Shown here in pieces: positions 10,101-20,024 of a stretch of DNA of 28,142 bases; the first letter of the stretch is position 1, and each line of letters begins with the position of its first letter. A program made the position numbers and the translations under genes. Under the pieces are notes generated by a model that ran no database searches, had not been told where the DNA came from, and was given only the letters and a program-made list of their open reading frames with translations. Source of the stretch: Plakobranchus ocellatus (Eukaryota; Mollusca; Gastropoda; Plakobranchidae); the NCBI GenBank assembly GCA_019648995.1, contig BLXT01005946.1, positions 75,927-104,068 on the forward strand. Reading direction: 5' to 3'.

Positions 10101-13100
10101 CCTGAATTAGAATACTGCTACACATTTTTAATGTGTCATGTTTGTTTTTATCTTTATTCGTCTGGTGTCTTACTTGCTTGGTTTTTTTTGTCTTCTCAGG
10201 AGGTTATCTACATCAAACATGGCATATGGTTAATGTACCTTTTGTTTATCCTGTCTGTCAACATGATGTTCATGATGATGGTACAATTCTCGCAGCAACA
10301 CGTCAACATTCTCATGGTAATGTTTTGTAGAGCTAGGGTTATTTATTAGTTTTTCAAATAAAGCAGTCACAATTGGTCTTATTGCACAATCTTACGCTCA
10401 TTTTATCAGGTTGTTTGAGGCAACTTGAGGAAATGGGGATTAACGGTGTTTATATCTTGAAATCACTTTGAAATGGGTCTTTTGGGAAGGACAATCTCAG
10501 CTATAGATGGAAAGCTCTTAGTTGTAGATAACAGTAGTGATATTTTCTTCTCTTCTCATAATTTGTGTGTACATTCCATTTGGATTGGCCAAGTGATACT
10601 TAAAGAAGACAGGCAGCTTTATTTTATATATTTATGTAGTTATTTATTCATTTTTAAATTGAGGTAGTTATAGCTTCAAAACTTATCAGAGTCACTTACT
10701 ATAATCAATTTTATTGAAGATCACTTGGCAGTCATTGAAAATGGGTGTCAATAACAAAATGATTTTTGTCCATTTTCAGAGATAGCCTCTTTTTAAATAT
10801 CATTTTTATATTTGCTTACACTTTTTTATATTTATTGAAAAACATTCTAAATAAAATCTTGTTTCTGTAAATAATTCCTAAAGTGATAATTTTTTCGTAG
10901 TGAAGATTGGAGCAAGTAAAGCACATAGTTAATGGGAGTCTTATGAAAAGCTGTTAAAGGTTTCCAAGTTTATGATCGACAGTAATAAGAATTGGGTTGG
11001 TTTTGAGTCTAGATGGTCTCTATAGGAGAAGAGATTGATTATTATATTTCAGCCATACAGGTATTGTTTCCATGGTGATAAAGAATAAAATATTGTCCAG
11101 CTCTGTTGAATACACTAAGTGTGATTTTGTGAAAGCTGGACACCAGAATCTTTAGCTGTTTTTCACTTGGTAAAGAGGATTCAATAAACTTTTTCTTGGC
11201 TTCATTCTGAGCCTTTTGTTTAAAAGCCTGGGTCCAAAATTACAGAGCTTAAGTTAGTTAAAACGTAAAAAAATAATTTGAGCCTTAGCAATTAAAAAAT
11301 TTTCAGTCAATCGATTTCTATAAACAGAACATACAGGTGGCTTTAACAAAACTGGTTTAAACCTTAAATTGGCACTAGGATGAGACCAAAGGGAATCAGT
11401 CGTTAATAATAGTTTTTGCTCAATACATGCTACTTTGCACAATCTTTGATGGATGACCTTTTACACTTGGAAAAAAGCAGATTTTCTTTCAATTTTTTAA
11501 AATTACAGAGCAAAATAATATGCTATTGGATCAAAAGTACCCAGAAAAAATCATAATGTAGATATAAAATCTATAAAAGTTTTACTGAGGACCAGCATAA
11601 ACTACTGCATATGATTTTTCTTAAACATTTTGGCCTTGTTAGAAAAAGCTTATGACCTGTTATGAATGCAGAGTCGGTGACCTAAGATAAAGGTCTGCAA
11701 AAGTTTTGGGGCTTGTTGCAGTATACTAAAGGGTGTTGATAACTTTGGGGTTAGCAAACTTTCTGTGAAACTTGCAATGGCTATCTATTCAAGGCTTGAT
11801 CGCGCTAGTTACGGGCAGCTGATAAAGTCGCATAGCTGAAAATTAGCAAAGTGCTGCATGAGATTTGTATGTCTCAAGACCAGCCCAAATGAGTGAGAAG
11901 TTGCATTGTAAACATTTTTAATTACTGAAATCCCTTGAAGCTTCTTTATCTGAGCTTTGCAAAGGTAAATAAGTAAGGTTGTGTTGATTCTGAGACAAAA
12001 TATGAGACTTTTAAGTGATAATAAAAGCATTTTGAAAAAAAAAAACGGAAAAAACAACCAAAAAATTAATTTTCTCAGAAGATTTTACACAACAATAGGA
12101 CCTGTCTTGAAACATATATATCACTTGAACTATTTTGCTGATCTTCAGCTTTTTGGCCAATACTGGCAGTGGTTGCAGGATCAGACTTGTTCAATTCATA
12201 ATGCTTGGGAAGATGCAGTGAGTCCAAAAAATCTCTAAATTTGCCGAACCAGGAAAATTTTGGAGCAAAATGGTAGTTTAAAAATGCACAACAATGCTTA
12301 ACTCAAATTTTTTAATTATCAAATTTCATTTTTTAAGCATTCTGTACAAGCTGAAAAGTGTTGTGATTTTGCTTGTAAGCTAAGATATCTGAATTACAAA
12401 CTATCTTTTTTAAAATGAGACATACATTCCTTTTCCTAGGGTAAAACGACCTTGGAACTCATGATTTCTCCCAATGAAGGAACTCCGTAAGTAATGTTGT
12501 GGATAACCTAAGATGATGAAAAAAAAATTTTAGAGAAATGTTAATTGCCACAGAAAAATATCTCCACTTTAAGTTGCAGTCAAGCACAGATTCCTCAATT
12601 TCAGTCAATCTGTTCAAGGTTGCCATGTTCAAATTATTTCGGGAGTCAATAAACAACTTTATTTCTGTGATTTCTGTCCCACAGTGCTGCATACATGGAC
12701 TTCACCATTCCTCTTTGAATGAAGGACAGTTTTTTTTTCATTCATGTATTGTTTTAACTAGTTTTGTTCCTTTTTTTTAAGAGGAGAAAAAAAAGAAGTT
12801 TTTTCGTGAAGGGCATGTCTTCATTTTTATGGGTGTAGGGCAATTTTTGAGCTCAAAAGGGGGGATTGGTTACCTTCATTCATGCTTGTTTGAAGATGTC
12901 TGAAATGTTCTTTTCTTTTCTTTTTATGGCAATTTTCCAATTTAAAGTGGATTTCTGACTTTTCCATATTTTTATTTCATTACTTAAAAACCAATTATAC
13001 TTTCAACCACAGTTTTGAAAAAACTTTTTTTGTGCCATTTAATTATAATTTATGGCCGATGATAATTTCCTGTTTGTTTTTTTTCAGAGGCACGCATCCC

Positions 13101-14561
13101 TGTTTTATATCATTGTTATCCTTTCTAGTTAATTACAAACTAGTAAAATAATTTAGAATGTAAAAAGCAAACTCTTTTGCTCTCAAAAAATCATCTTTAT
13201 GGCTAGTATTGCTTCAGAAATTGTTTTACGTATTAACTAGTGTCTCTGCTGAGAGCTTGAGTTTTGTGATGAAAGAACCGATGAGTTGACTAGCTCTAGG
13301 TTTCAAAACTAGATTTGAGAAATCAGAACCAATTAAGTCTAACACACCATCTATTACACAATGTTTATGCATTGCCTTGTTAGCAACAGTCCCACTGATC
13401 ATGTGTCAGCTAGAAATAGAAAAGCCTTCACGGGTCAATCTAAGTAGTGTAGGCCTACATTGATGTGTTCAATCCCATTTTTTCAATACTAGCCATTATA
13501 GGTCAAATAAATCAGTGTCAGCCGTCACTTTAGTGTCATCATTGTTCCCACCTCATGCATGATATTCTCATACAGTGTGACAAGACTTGTAGGCTTAGAT
13601 CTGACTAATGAATTAGTTCCCCTCAGCACGTGTGTGCAAATATGTGAAAACTAGCCCAGACAACTGGTCAGTTCAGGGCTCTCTAAGGGAGAATATCATT
13701 ACTTGTACAATGTTAGGCTGGTGGCCTGGTAATGGAGGAAAGGGATGGAACGGTGAATCTCGTTGGAAACACACCATTTACCTGAAATTGAAATTTTTGA
13801 ACAGTTTGAAAAATCTGAAACAGAATCTCGTAGGGCTAGGTGGAGAGATCTACATTTTCTTTCAGGAAACATATTTCTTCAAATTTTTTAGTTTAAAGGA
13901 TAACCAATGTTGCTGCCTAGATCTAGTGATATACAGGGACTGAAAGGATTAAAAAGATGGGGGCTGTAGTGAGCGAATGTGTGCACCCAGTTAATGACAC
14001 TGTCAGTTATATAATACGGTTCTAATGATGTCAGACATACAGGTGGAGTAACAAGAGCAATTTCAGTGACAATCTGTTAAACTTGTTGTCAATTTTGAGG
14101 TGATTGTGACACAGTTTGAGGGCAAACAGTTTAAAGAATTGATTTAAAAAAGGAGTAGAAGTTACAAATACACAAAAAGAATAGGCACAGGAAAGCAGAA
14201 TGATTTGACATATTTGTGATATAGAGAGATCAATCTTTGATCTAATCATGCCTAACTATATATATGGTTTGCACATGCCCAAAAACTATTCTTTAGTTTT
14301 GGACTTAATGTTACATATATTTTGGTTTTGCTTTTTAAAAATTTAAATGGACATTTTCTTAATTGATCCATGCAAAGAATCAACATGAGGTGCATAATAT
14401 AACATCTCTATTTTTATGGTCTTGTTTCATTCAGACGACGCTTGCAGAAATGCTACAACTCCTACAGAGAGTTATGCGGTCATGGCCTGGCTATATTTTG
14501 GCTGTTTCCTTTTGGTAGACGAAGGCCACTTTTCCCTGTGGGTTCTCTGCATCCTGTCTGA
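6891..14561 (+). CDS. ZDHHC21: DHHC palmitoyltransferase, ZDHHC21-like, seven coding exons
   Basis: Transfers palmitate from acyl-CoA to cysteines of target proteins; the family acts in Golgi, endoplasmic reticulum and plasma membranes. Exons: 6891-7134, 7847-7945, 8368-8476, 9152-9290, 10200-10316, 12440-12486, 14435-14561. They join in frame to 293 residues (human ZDHHC21 has 265). Seen in the product: membrane segments at about 44-70, 80-97, 160-187 and 205-227; a DHHC domain with the spacing C121-x2-C124-x9-H134-C135-x2-C138-x2-C141-x4-DHHC(146-149)-x5-C155, where C149 is the expected catalytic cysteine; TTLE at 239-242; and a tail with [11 protein letters not shown]. The usual DPG after the second membrane segment reads TNPG (100-103). 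The ATG at 6891 has A at -3; further in-frame ATGs follow at 6900, 6909 and 6912. The DHHC family is certain, the subfamily likely from size and tail. Confidence 0.9.
7135..7846 (+). other. ZDHHC21: Intron 1
   Basis: 712-bp intron. It contains a locally GC-rich stretch at about 7264-7340 with a perfect 7-bp stem and 3-nt loop (7317-7333) and two copies of TCCGATAG about 42 bp apart, plus a short GT repeat near 7755-7770. Confidence 0.8.
7847..7945 (+). CDS. ZDHHC21: Coding exon 2: second membrane segment and TNPG motif
   Basis: Acceptor: T-rich tract then CTTAG ending at 7846. Donor: GTAAGT at 7946. It encodes residues 83-114 plus the first base of Ser115: a hydrophobic stretch, then the TNPGRIP motif (100-106) that precedes the cytosolic DHHC domain. 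This exon has no open frame long enough to be seen by simple ORF calling; it was placed by phase and motif. Confidence 0.85.
8368..8476 (+). CDS. ZDHHC21: Coding exon 3: cysteine-rich domain and DHHC motif
   Basis: Acceptor CTTCTTAG ends at 8367; donor GTCAGT starts at 8477. It encodes residues 116-150 and two bases of Trp151, which is completed by the first G of exon 4. It carries five of the six zinc-ligand cysteines, the HC pair (134-135) and the catalytic DHHC at 146-149. Confidence 0.93.
9152..9290 (+). CDS. ZDHHC21: Coding exon 4: end of DHHC domain and third membrane segment
   Basis: Acceptor CACTTTCAG ends at 9151; donor GTGAGT starts at 9291. It encodes residues 152-197: [11 protein letters not shown], which completes the DHHC domain with C155, and a long hydrophobic segment that ends near a CVSC cysteine pair. 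Confidence 0.93.
10200..10316 (+). CDS. ZDHHC21: Coding exon 5: fourth membrane segment
   Basis: Acceptor TCTTCTCAG ends at 10199; donor GTAATG starts at 10317. Exactly 39 codons (residues 198-236), phase 0 at both ends. The segment is unusually Met-rich ([10 protein letters not shown]). An exon of this phase could be skipped without a frameshift, but that would remove the fourth membrane segment. Confidence 0.88.
10317..12439 (+). other. ZDHHC21: Intron 5
   Basis: The largest intron, 2123 bp. AT-rich with short open frames on both strands that have no recognisable content. No mobile element or RNA gene could be identified in it. Confidence 0.75.
12440..12486 (+). CDS. ZDHHC21: Coding exon 6: 47-nt exon with the TTxE motif
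   Basis: Acceptor TTTTCCTAG ends at 12439; donor GTAAGT starts at 12487. It encodes residues 237-251 ([15 protein letters not shown]) plus two bases of Pro252. TTLE at 239-242 matches the TTxE motif of DHHC enzymes, which supports this small exon. Introns of 2123 and 1948 bp flank it. Skipping it would shift the frame. Confidence 0.85.
12487..14434 (+). other. ZDHHC21: Intron 6, with a less AT-rich patch
   Basis: 1948-bp intron. The part from about 13420 to 13960 is less AT-rich than its surroundings and carries TAGGCCTA (13450) and TAGATCTAG (near 13917), motifs that elsewhere in the window sit inside transposon copies. It may be an old unrecognised repeat. Its 103-codon open frame at 13632-13943 has no recognised domain. 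Confidence 0.65.
14435..14561 (+). CDS. ZDHHC21: Coding exon 7: C-terminal tail and stop
   Basis: Acceptor TTTCATTCAG ends at 14434. It encodes residues 253-293 with TGA at 14559-14561. The tail begins [13 protein letters not shown] and contains [11 protein letters not shown], which resembles the tail of vertebrate ZDHHC21 and is the main reason for the subfamily call. Confidence 0.88.
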
Positions 14562-15160
14562 GACAGTTTATAGTTGATATTGATAATATATGTAACTTCT
14601 TTACAATATGTGTTTAGCCCTGAAAATAAGGGTGACAACCCAAGCTGCTGATGGTAATTGTATTAATTATAGCATTATAATTTATATATTTGTATGCATA
14701 TTCCATTGATTTGTATTTTCACATTCCTTGAACTATGTTGTACAATATTTTTTTTCTTAATAACCATTTAGAAGTGAGAGCTTACTTTGATTTCTTGTTT
14801 TTTATTTCATCCTCAAATGATGTAAATTCAATTGTAATATACCTGTCAGACTTATCTGTAAATATACATACTCATATAATATTATTTTTTAAATGCAATT
14901 TAATTTTTACAGTGACATAAAAAAATAGATTTTTGTACCTACATAATTTTGTCTGTTTTGTTCACCACTTACATAAAAAAAAAAAACATTTATGAAAAGA
15001 ATGTACCATCGCTTTTCACCCTATTCTTGAACTAATCATCTGTTTTAATGGAATGAACCTCAGGATAAGTCTTTTTTAAGCAGCTTTATTGCATCCATCA
15101 CTTCAGTGACATAATTTTATCTTTTCTGTTTTTAATCTTTTCTTTCAATTTGGTTATGTA
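14562..15160 (+). other. ZDHHC21: 3' untranslated region or downstream flank, no AATAAA
   Basis: This stretch runs from the stop codon to the mariner. I see neither AATAAA nor ATTAAA in it, so the polyadenylation site is either non-canonical or lies within or beyond the mariner. The first plus-strand AATAAA after the stop is at 15670-15675, inside the nested transposon. Confidence 0.5.
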
Positions 15161-15833
15161 CAAGGGCAGGCTGATAATTAAGTTCTGTTGAATCATAACT
15201 TTTTAATTTTTCACAGCATATACATAAATAATACGTCAAACGAAAGCTTAATATTTCAGCTACATGCTTAGCACTCTATTTTTCCACGTAGTCTCTGTCG
15301 CGATCAACACACAGCCTCCAACGTTTCACTAGTTGGCGCATGCCGTCAGCGAAGAATTTAGATAACTGTCCACGGCACCATCTGCGAACATCTGCAATAA
15401 ATTCCTCATCATTGTCATAGTGATAGCCCTTCAGGTACTTCTGGAGTTGGGGAAACAAATAATAGTCAGAGGGGGCAAGATTGGGGCTGTATGCAGGGTG
15501 CGGTAGGGTCGTAAGTTCCAGCTGCCTTAAGGCGTCCTGGTGTGAGGGCGCACATTGCAGACCTGCCTACAACCCCGCATCTTGCGGGAAAATCCCGCAT
15601 TTTTGCCCCTGTCCCGCATTCCCGCATGTTTAGTTAAAAATCCCGCAAAAATAAACAGAGCAAACTATTAATAAAAACCTCACTAAATGAACACATCCCG
15701 AAATATTATCACTTCCGGTATCCATTTTTTTACTGGTAGAGAACTGTTACAAATGTGTGACATCGATCAGAAAGCCCGATCTTTTTGAATACTAGATCCA
15801 GAATAGAAACATATTAATTAGATGCACTAATAA

Positions 15834-15911
15834 CATCATCATCATCATCAGGTGCCTTGCTTTACAGCGTTGGCGATCATGGTCCTCCACTTTTTCCTGT
15901 CCTTTGTCGCT
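15834..15911 (-). mobile_element. Probable LINE 3' end with (TGA)n tail
   Basis: On the minus strand a frame enters from the gap, reads DRKKWRTMIANAVKQGT and stops at 15848-15850. It is followed at once by a (TGA)n run (15834-15850). A Asp-Arg-x-x-Trp-Arg motif near the C-terminus and a short microsatellite tail are typical of non-LTR reverse transcriptase elements. RTE-like is my best guess. Only about 20 codons are visible. Confidence 0.5.
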
Positions 15912-16773
15912 NNNNNNNNNNNNNNNNNNNNNNNNNNNNNNNNNNNNNNNNNNNNNNNNNNNNNNNNNNNNNNNNNNNNNNNNNNNNNNNNNNNNNNNNN
16001 NNNNNNNNNNNNNNNNNNNNNNNNNNNNNNNNNNNNNNNNNNNNNNNNNNNNNNNNNNNNNNNNNNNNNNNNNNNNNNNNNNNNNNNNNNNNNNNNNNNN
16101 NNNNNNNNNNNNNNNNNNNNNNNNNNNNNNNNNNNNNNNNNNNNNNNNNNNNNNNNNNNNNNNNNNNNNNNNNNNNNNNNNNNNNNNNNNNNNNNNNNNN
16201 NNNNNNNNNNNNNNNNNNNNNNNNNNNNNNNNNNNNNNNNNNNNNNNNNNNNNNNNNNNNNNNNNNNNNNNNNNNNNNNNNNNNNNNNNNNNNNNNNNNN
16301 NNNNNNNNNNNNNNNNNNNNNNNNNNNNNNNNNNNNNNNNNNNNNNNNNNNNNNNNNNNNNNNNNNNNNNNNNNNNNNNNNNNNNNNNNNNNNNNNNNNN
16401 NNNNNNNNNNNNNNNNNNNNNNNNNNNNNNNNNNNNNNNNNNNNNNNNNNNNNNNNNNNNNNNNNNNNNNNNNNNNNNNNNNNNNNNNNNNNNNNNNNNN
16501 NNNNNNNNNNNNNNNNNNNNNNNNNNNNNNNNNNNNNNNNNNNNNNNNNNNNNNNNNNNNNNNNNNNNNNNNNNNNNNNNNNNNNNNNNNNNNNNNNNNN
16601 NNNNNNNNNNNNNNNNNNNNNNNNNNNNNNNNNNNNNNNNNNNNNNNNNNNNNNNNNNNNNNNNNNNNNNNNNNNNNNNNNNNNNNNNNNNNNNNNNNNN
16701 NNNNNNNNNNNNNNNNNNNNNNNNNNNNNNNNNNNNNNNNNNNNNNNNNNNNNNNNNNNNNNNNNNNNNNNNN
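15912..16773. other. Assembly gap, 862 N
   Basis: No sequence. Open frames spanning the gap are artefacts of unknown bases. The gap lies inside the nested transposon and next to the LINE fragment, which suggests assembly failed in repeated sequence. The true length may differ. Confidence 0.99.
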
Positions 16774-18426
16774 AATGAAACATAGGTATACGTCTTTTTG
16801 TACTTCTAGAGCTCGTTCAATCAAAGTTCGCAGAATGTAGATAGCATTTGTTGTACTAATAACATAGTTAATTTAAAAACTGCCAAAAATTTAGGCCCTG
16901 CAATAGATTTGTTTCAGAAAAGTAGTTGAAATTTTCGGAAATAAGCTTTTATTAGGTGTAGGCCTATTTTACAACAAATCTAATCCAGAATCTGGATTAA
17001 ATGTGGGATTGGGATCACAGTCAAGATTTCTAGATCCACACTCTTTTTTTCTATTTCAAAGAAAAAAATTTGGAGGTTTTAAGATCCTTCACATTTCAAA
17101 CTTTATCATATTTTTTATACATAGATCTCTATATCTAGATCTAAACTTGTCTTTTAGACTCATTGTCACTTTTAATTTCCAGAGAAAGACTCCAGCTTTT
17201 TTTTTTTTTTTTTAATTATTATCATGATTTTTTTTATTTTTGTTTTTAAATGTGATTTTGCAGGGCAGAGCATTAATTATATCATTTGGCACACAATGTG
17301 AACTACTAGAATACACTAAAAGGGAGACAAGGGACTACTTATTTCTCGTGCCTTTTTTTGGGGGGGAAGAGACCCCCCAAATTTGCTGAAAACCCCCCAT
17401 TTTTACACATTTTGATCCCCCAAAACTGGTGAACAAGGTAGGCAGGTCTGGCATTGTCGTGTTGCAGGATTGAGTCCTTATCACGCCAAACATGTCTGAG
17501 TGTGAGTTTGAGAGCTCGGAGTGTTGAAATCTATTGCTCAAAGTTCACAGTTTTTCCTTGCTGCAGAAATTCTATGTGGACCACTCCCTCCATGTCCCAG
17601 AAAACAATGAACTAGACCTTTCTTGCCGAGGCAACAACCTTGAACTTCCTTGGACTTGGAGAAGTTTTGTGCCTATACTCCATCGATTGGGCTTTACATT
17701 CTGGATGTAGTGGTGGACCCAGGATTTGTCTCTAGTTTGAGTGTGTTGCAGAAATGCTTCTCCTTCTGCATTGTAACGCTCTAAGAGTTGAGTACACATG
17801 TCCTTTCTCTGCGCTTTCATCTCTACAGTCAGCTGTCTTGGGACCCATCGGGCAGAGACTTTTCGGTAACCCAGTACAGTTGTGACGATATGGTGCACTC
17901 GTTCTTTCGAATGCCCACTTCATCGGCAATTTCCTTTTGTTTGACCCTTCGATTTGCTCTAAGCATGCATTCAACTTTCTCTCGATGCGCCGTATCGGAT
18001 GCGGAAAAGGGCCTACTCAAATGCTTTCGATCACGCAGAATTGTGTCTCTGGGGTCTTCCCCTTTAAAAATTCTCACCCATTTGCGAACTGCACAGTCTG
18101 AAATGCACATTTCACCATAAACTGTCTTCATTCTTGCATAAATGTTTGCAGCAGAACATCCCTCAGCTGCCAAAAACTTGACAAGAAAGTGCTGTTTGAT
18201 GAGAAGGTCAGTGGAAGTCGCCATTGTCTCATAAACATGACTACCCCATCACGTGTTGCGCGTCACTGCATTATGAGTACATGTACAAATGACGTCACAC
18301 AAACTTGTTGTTCTAGTTAAGCCTAGAAAAACGGTTCGAGAGTATGTGTATGAAATTTTAGGTCGATGTGACGAAAATTGACTGAGTTATTAGCAAGCGG
18401 AACTTAATTATCGGCCTGTCCTCGTA

Positions 18427-19675
18427 ATTCTAGTTGTTAACAAAAAAACGAAAAAAATATAAATTTTTTAAAGTCATCATTATTGTAGAATATATCTTTT
18501 GTGTGAACAAAATATTTGCTTTAACAGCATAATATTTGACGCTGCAAAGCTTTTAAGGTCTAACCCTGATATTAAAAAATGTTAAGAAGTGACAAACCTT
18601 TTTTCATAGCCAAACAAACCTGATTATACAGCCAACTATGCCTTATTCCAGAATTTTGAACATTTTTTTTTTCCTCAAGCTGATAATTCTTTGGGGTTTC
18701 CATTGTTCAGCAGGCCTAGGATTTTCTTTCCCACTTTATTTGGTCCCATGAAATAAGGCCTGAAGTTTATTATTTCCATGACTCACTATTTTTTTAAGCA
18801 AAAACTGTTGATTATAGTGATGTCCCTTGCACAATTTTAAAAAACAATGGCGAATGGCATTGCTCCATTGATTGTTTAATATAGTTAGGAAAGTAAGTTT
18901 GAAAATCCAGATGTGATGATAAGTTTAGATCTAGATAAAAGATTTTCGCAAGATTAATGCCAAGGCTTATCGCTTGTTAAACTAAGGAAATTTGGGCAAG
19001 ACTTCCAAATGTATACACAAGAAAAGTAAATTGATGAAAGCTAGACTGCTAATCAACCTGTTATATTGCAGTATAACTATTTAATAAAATGAAAATGAAA
19101 CTCAGTTTCTTGAGGTCACTTGCATTTTATTTCTAAATTAATAGCTGAAACAGACCTTATCAACTAAAACTCTGCCACCATTATCCAAGATAGTGATCTG
19201 AAGTGATCTTCTTTTTTTTTTTAAATTTTGAAAGATATTTTTGTTTTGGGACGAAATCATAAGCAATTGTTGAGAATTGATGTTAATTGTCAACAGTTGA
19301 CTAAAATTGCCTTCATTTTGCCATTATTATCGGAATTTGTTATGTGTGCATAATTGGAAGTCTTTCCCAAATTAGCATTTTTCGAATAATAAAGAAAAAA
19401 ATATTCTTTAACAGAACCTTGAACAAAGAGAATATTAGTCAAAGTATATTGATCCGCCTTTGTCAATCTTTGAAAGCATGTAAAAGAATACCAATGGGAA
19501 GTTCGCCAGAAAAGAATGTGGTCTTTAGCATTTGATTTGATGTGCTAGTTTTGACTTCAAAGTTCAGACCTTTTTCACAGATTGTTTTTGACATACATAT
19601 ATCTCTTTTTTTTCATATCCAAAACTTATCTGTGTAGTGAATTTATTTCCCACCACAATCTAGAGTAGATGTTCA
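18427..19675. other. AT-rich flank between mariner and copy C, no gene seen
   Basis: No recognisable coding sequence; a 63-codon frame at 19344-19535 has no motif. A plus-strand AATAAA at 19083-19088 is one possible distant polyadenylation signal for the palmitoyltransferase if its 3' untranslated region crosses the mariner. Confidence 0.4.
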
Positions 19676-20024
19676 GTGGATCATAATTGACTTGTCTCAC
19701 AAATTTGTATTATATGGGCTAAATTTTGAGCTATGAGGTGCATCAAACAAAAGTTCTTCAGCATTCAGACCCTAAGCCTATCAGTCTTTCAGACTTGGTC
19801 AGTGGTAATATTATTGGACTATTAGCAGCTAGTAGGGGGATACTTTTTTGCATCTTTGAGGGTTGAAGGTTCATTAATTAGCCGCTGATATAATGGGAAT
19901 GTGTAAGGTTGATTATAAAAATTACTGTGTAATACAGTTTATGATACGCATTTAAGTCTCCTAGCATATTCCTGTGAATGAAGATGCATATTCCTGTCAA
20001 CACATTTTGGGATTGGCAGGTGTG
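19676..20024. mobile_element. DNA transposon copy C, right-end fragment of the copy A/B family
   Basis: Aligns with the right part of copy B (about 5800-6213). Shared stretches include CCCTAAGCCTA, GATATTATTGGAC or its variant, CTTGCATCTTT-like, CATTAATTA and the ATTCCTGTGA subterminal motif. It ends in ATTGGCAGGTGTG at 20012-20024, a variant of the terminal repeat GTTGGCAGGTCTG. The left part is missing, so it is a truncated relic in the same orientation as A and B. Confidence 0.75.

Larger units (their letters stand above)
15558..17450. mobile_element. Nested DNA transposon, CAGACCTGCC termini, inside the mariner
   Basis: Perfect 13-bp inverted repeats CAGACCTGCCTAC at 15558-15570 and 17438-17450. 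The flanking hexamers ACATTG (15552-15557) and GCATTG (17451-17456) fit a 6-bp target duplication with one change; one copy restores the mariner codons across the site. The termini match those of copies A and B except for one base (CCTAC for CCAAC). The left end carries several CCCGCAT repeats and the right end CCCCC-rich repeats. The interior includes a LINE fragment and the 862-N gap, so its coding content cannot be judged. Confidence 0.85.
15276..18224 (-). pseudogene. Mariner transposase, broken by frameshifts, a stop and an insertion
   Basis: A cut-and-paste DNA transposase related to the mariner part of SETMAR. The N-terminal helix-turn-helix part starts at ATG 18222-18224 and stays open to about 17895 (IYARMKTVYGE, AVRKWVRIFKGEDPRDT). 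A frameshift leads into YRKVSARWVPR and WVHHY (to about 17690). A second shift leads into FWDMEGVVHIEFL, with a TAG at 17612-17614 before it. The nested element cuts the frame right after QHDN. The C-terminal part resumes at about 15557 and, after one more shift, reads LPHPAYSPNLAPSDYYLF to the stop at 15276. The three catalytic Asp codons are still visible at 17728-17730, 17456-17458 and 15465-15467, although the usual GDE around the first has become RDK. It is non-functional. Confidence 0.92.
15161..18424 (-). mobile_element. Mariner transposon, minus strand, split by a nested element
   Basis: Bounded by TA at 15159-15160 and 18425-18426, the target duplication of Tc1/mariner elements. The imperfect inverted repeats share GATAATTAAGTTC: left end CAAGGGCAGGCTGATAATTA, right end in reverse CGAGGACAGGCCGATAATTA. 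Removing the nested element (15558-17450 plus one duplicated hexamer) leaves about 1.37 kb, a normal mariner length. Its transposase reads on the minus strand and is broken in several places. Confidence 0.92.

Noticed and set aside
13632-13943. 103-codon frame within intron 6, considered as an alternative exon
   Set aside because: It does not fit the DHHC family tail, and exons 6 and 7 join in frame without it.
15848-16840. Frames of about 300 codons on both strands
   Set aside because: Almost all codons are N from the assembly gap; only the last 20 minus-strand codons carry information.
17788-18120. 110-codon plus-strand frame
   Set aside because: It is the antisense shadow of the mariner transposase N-terminal half.
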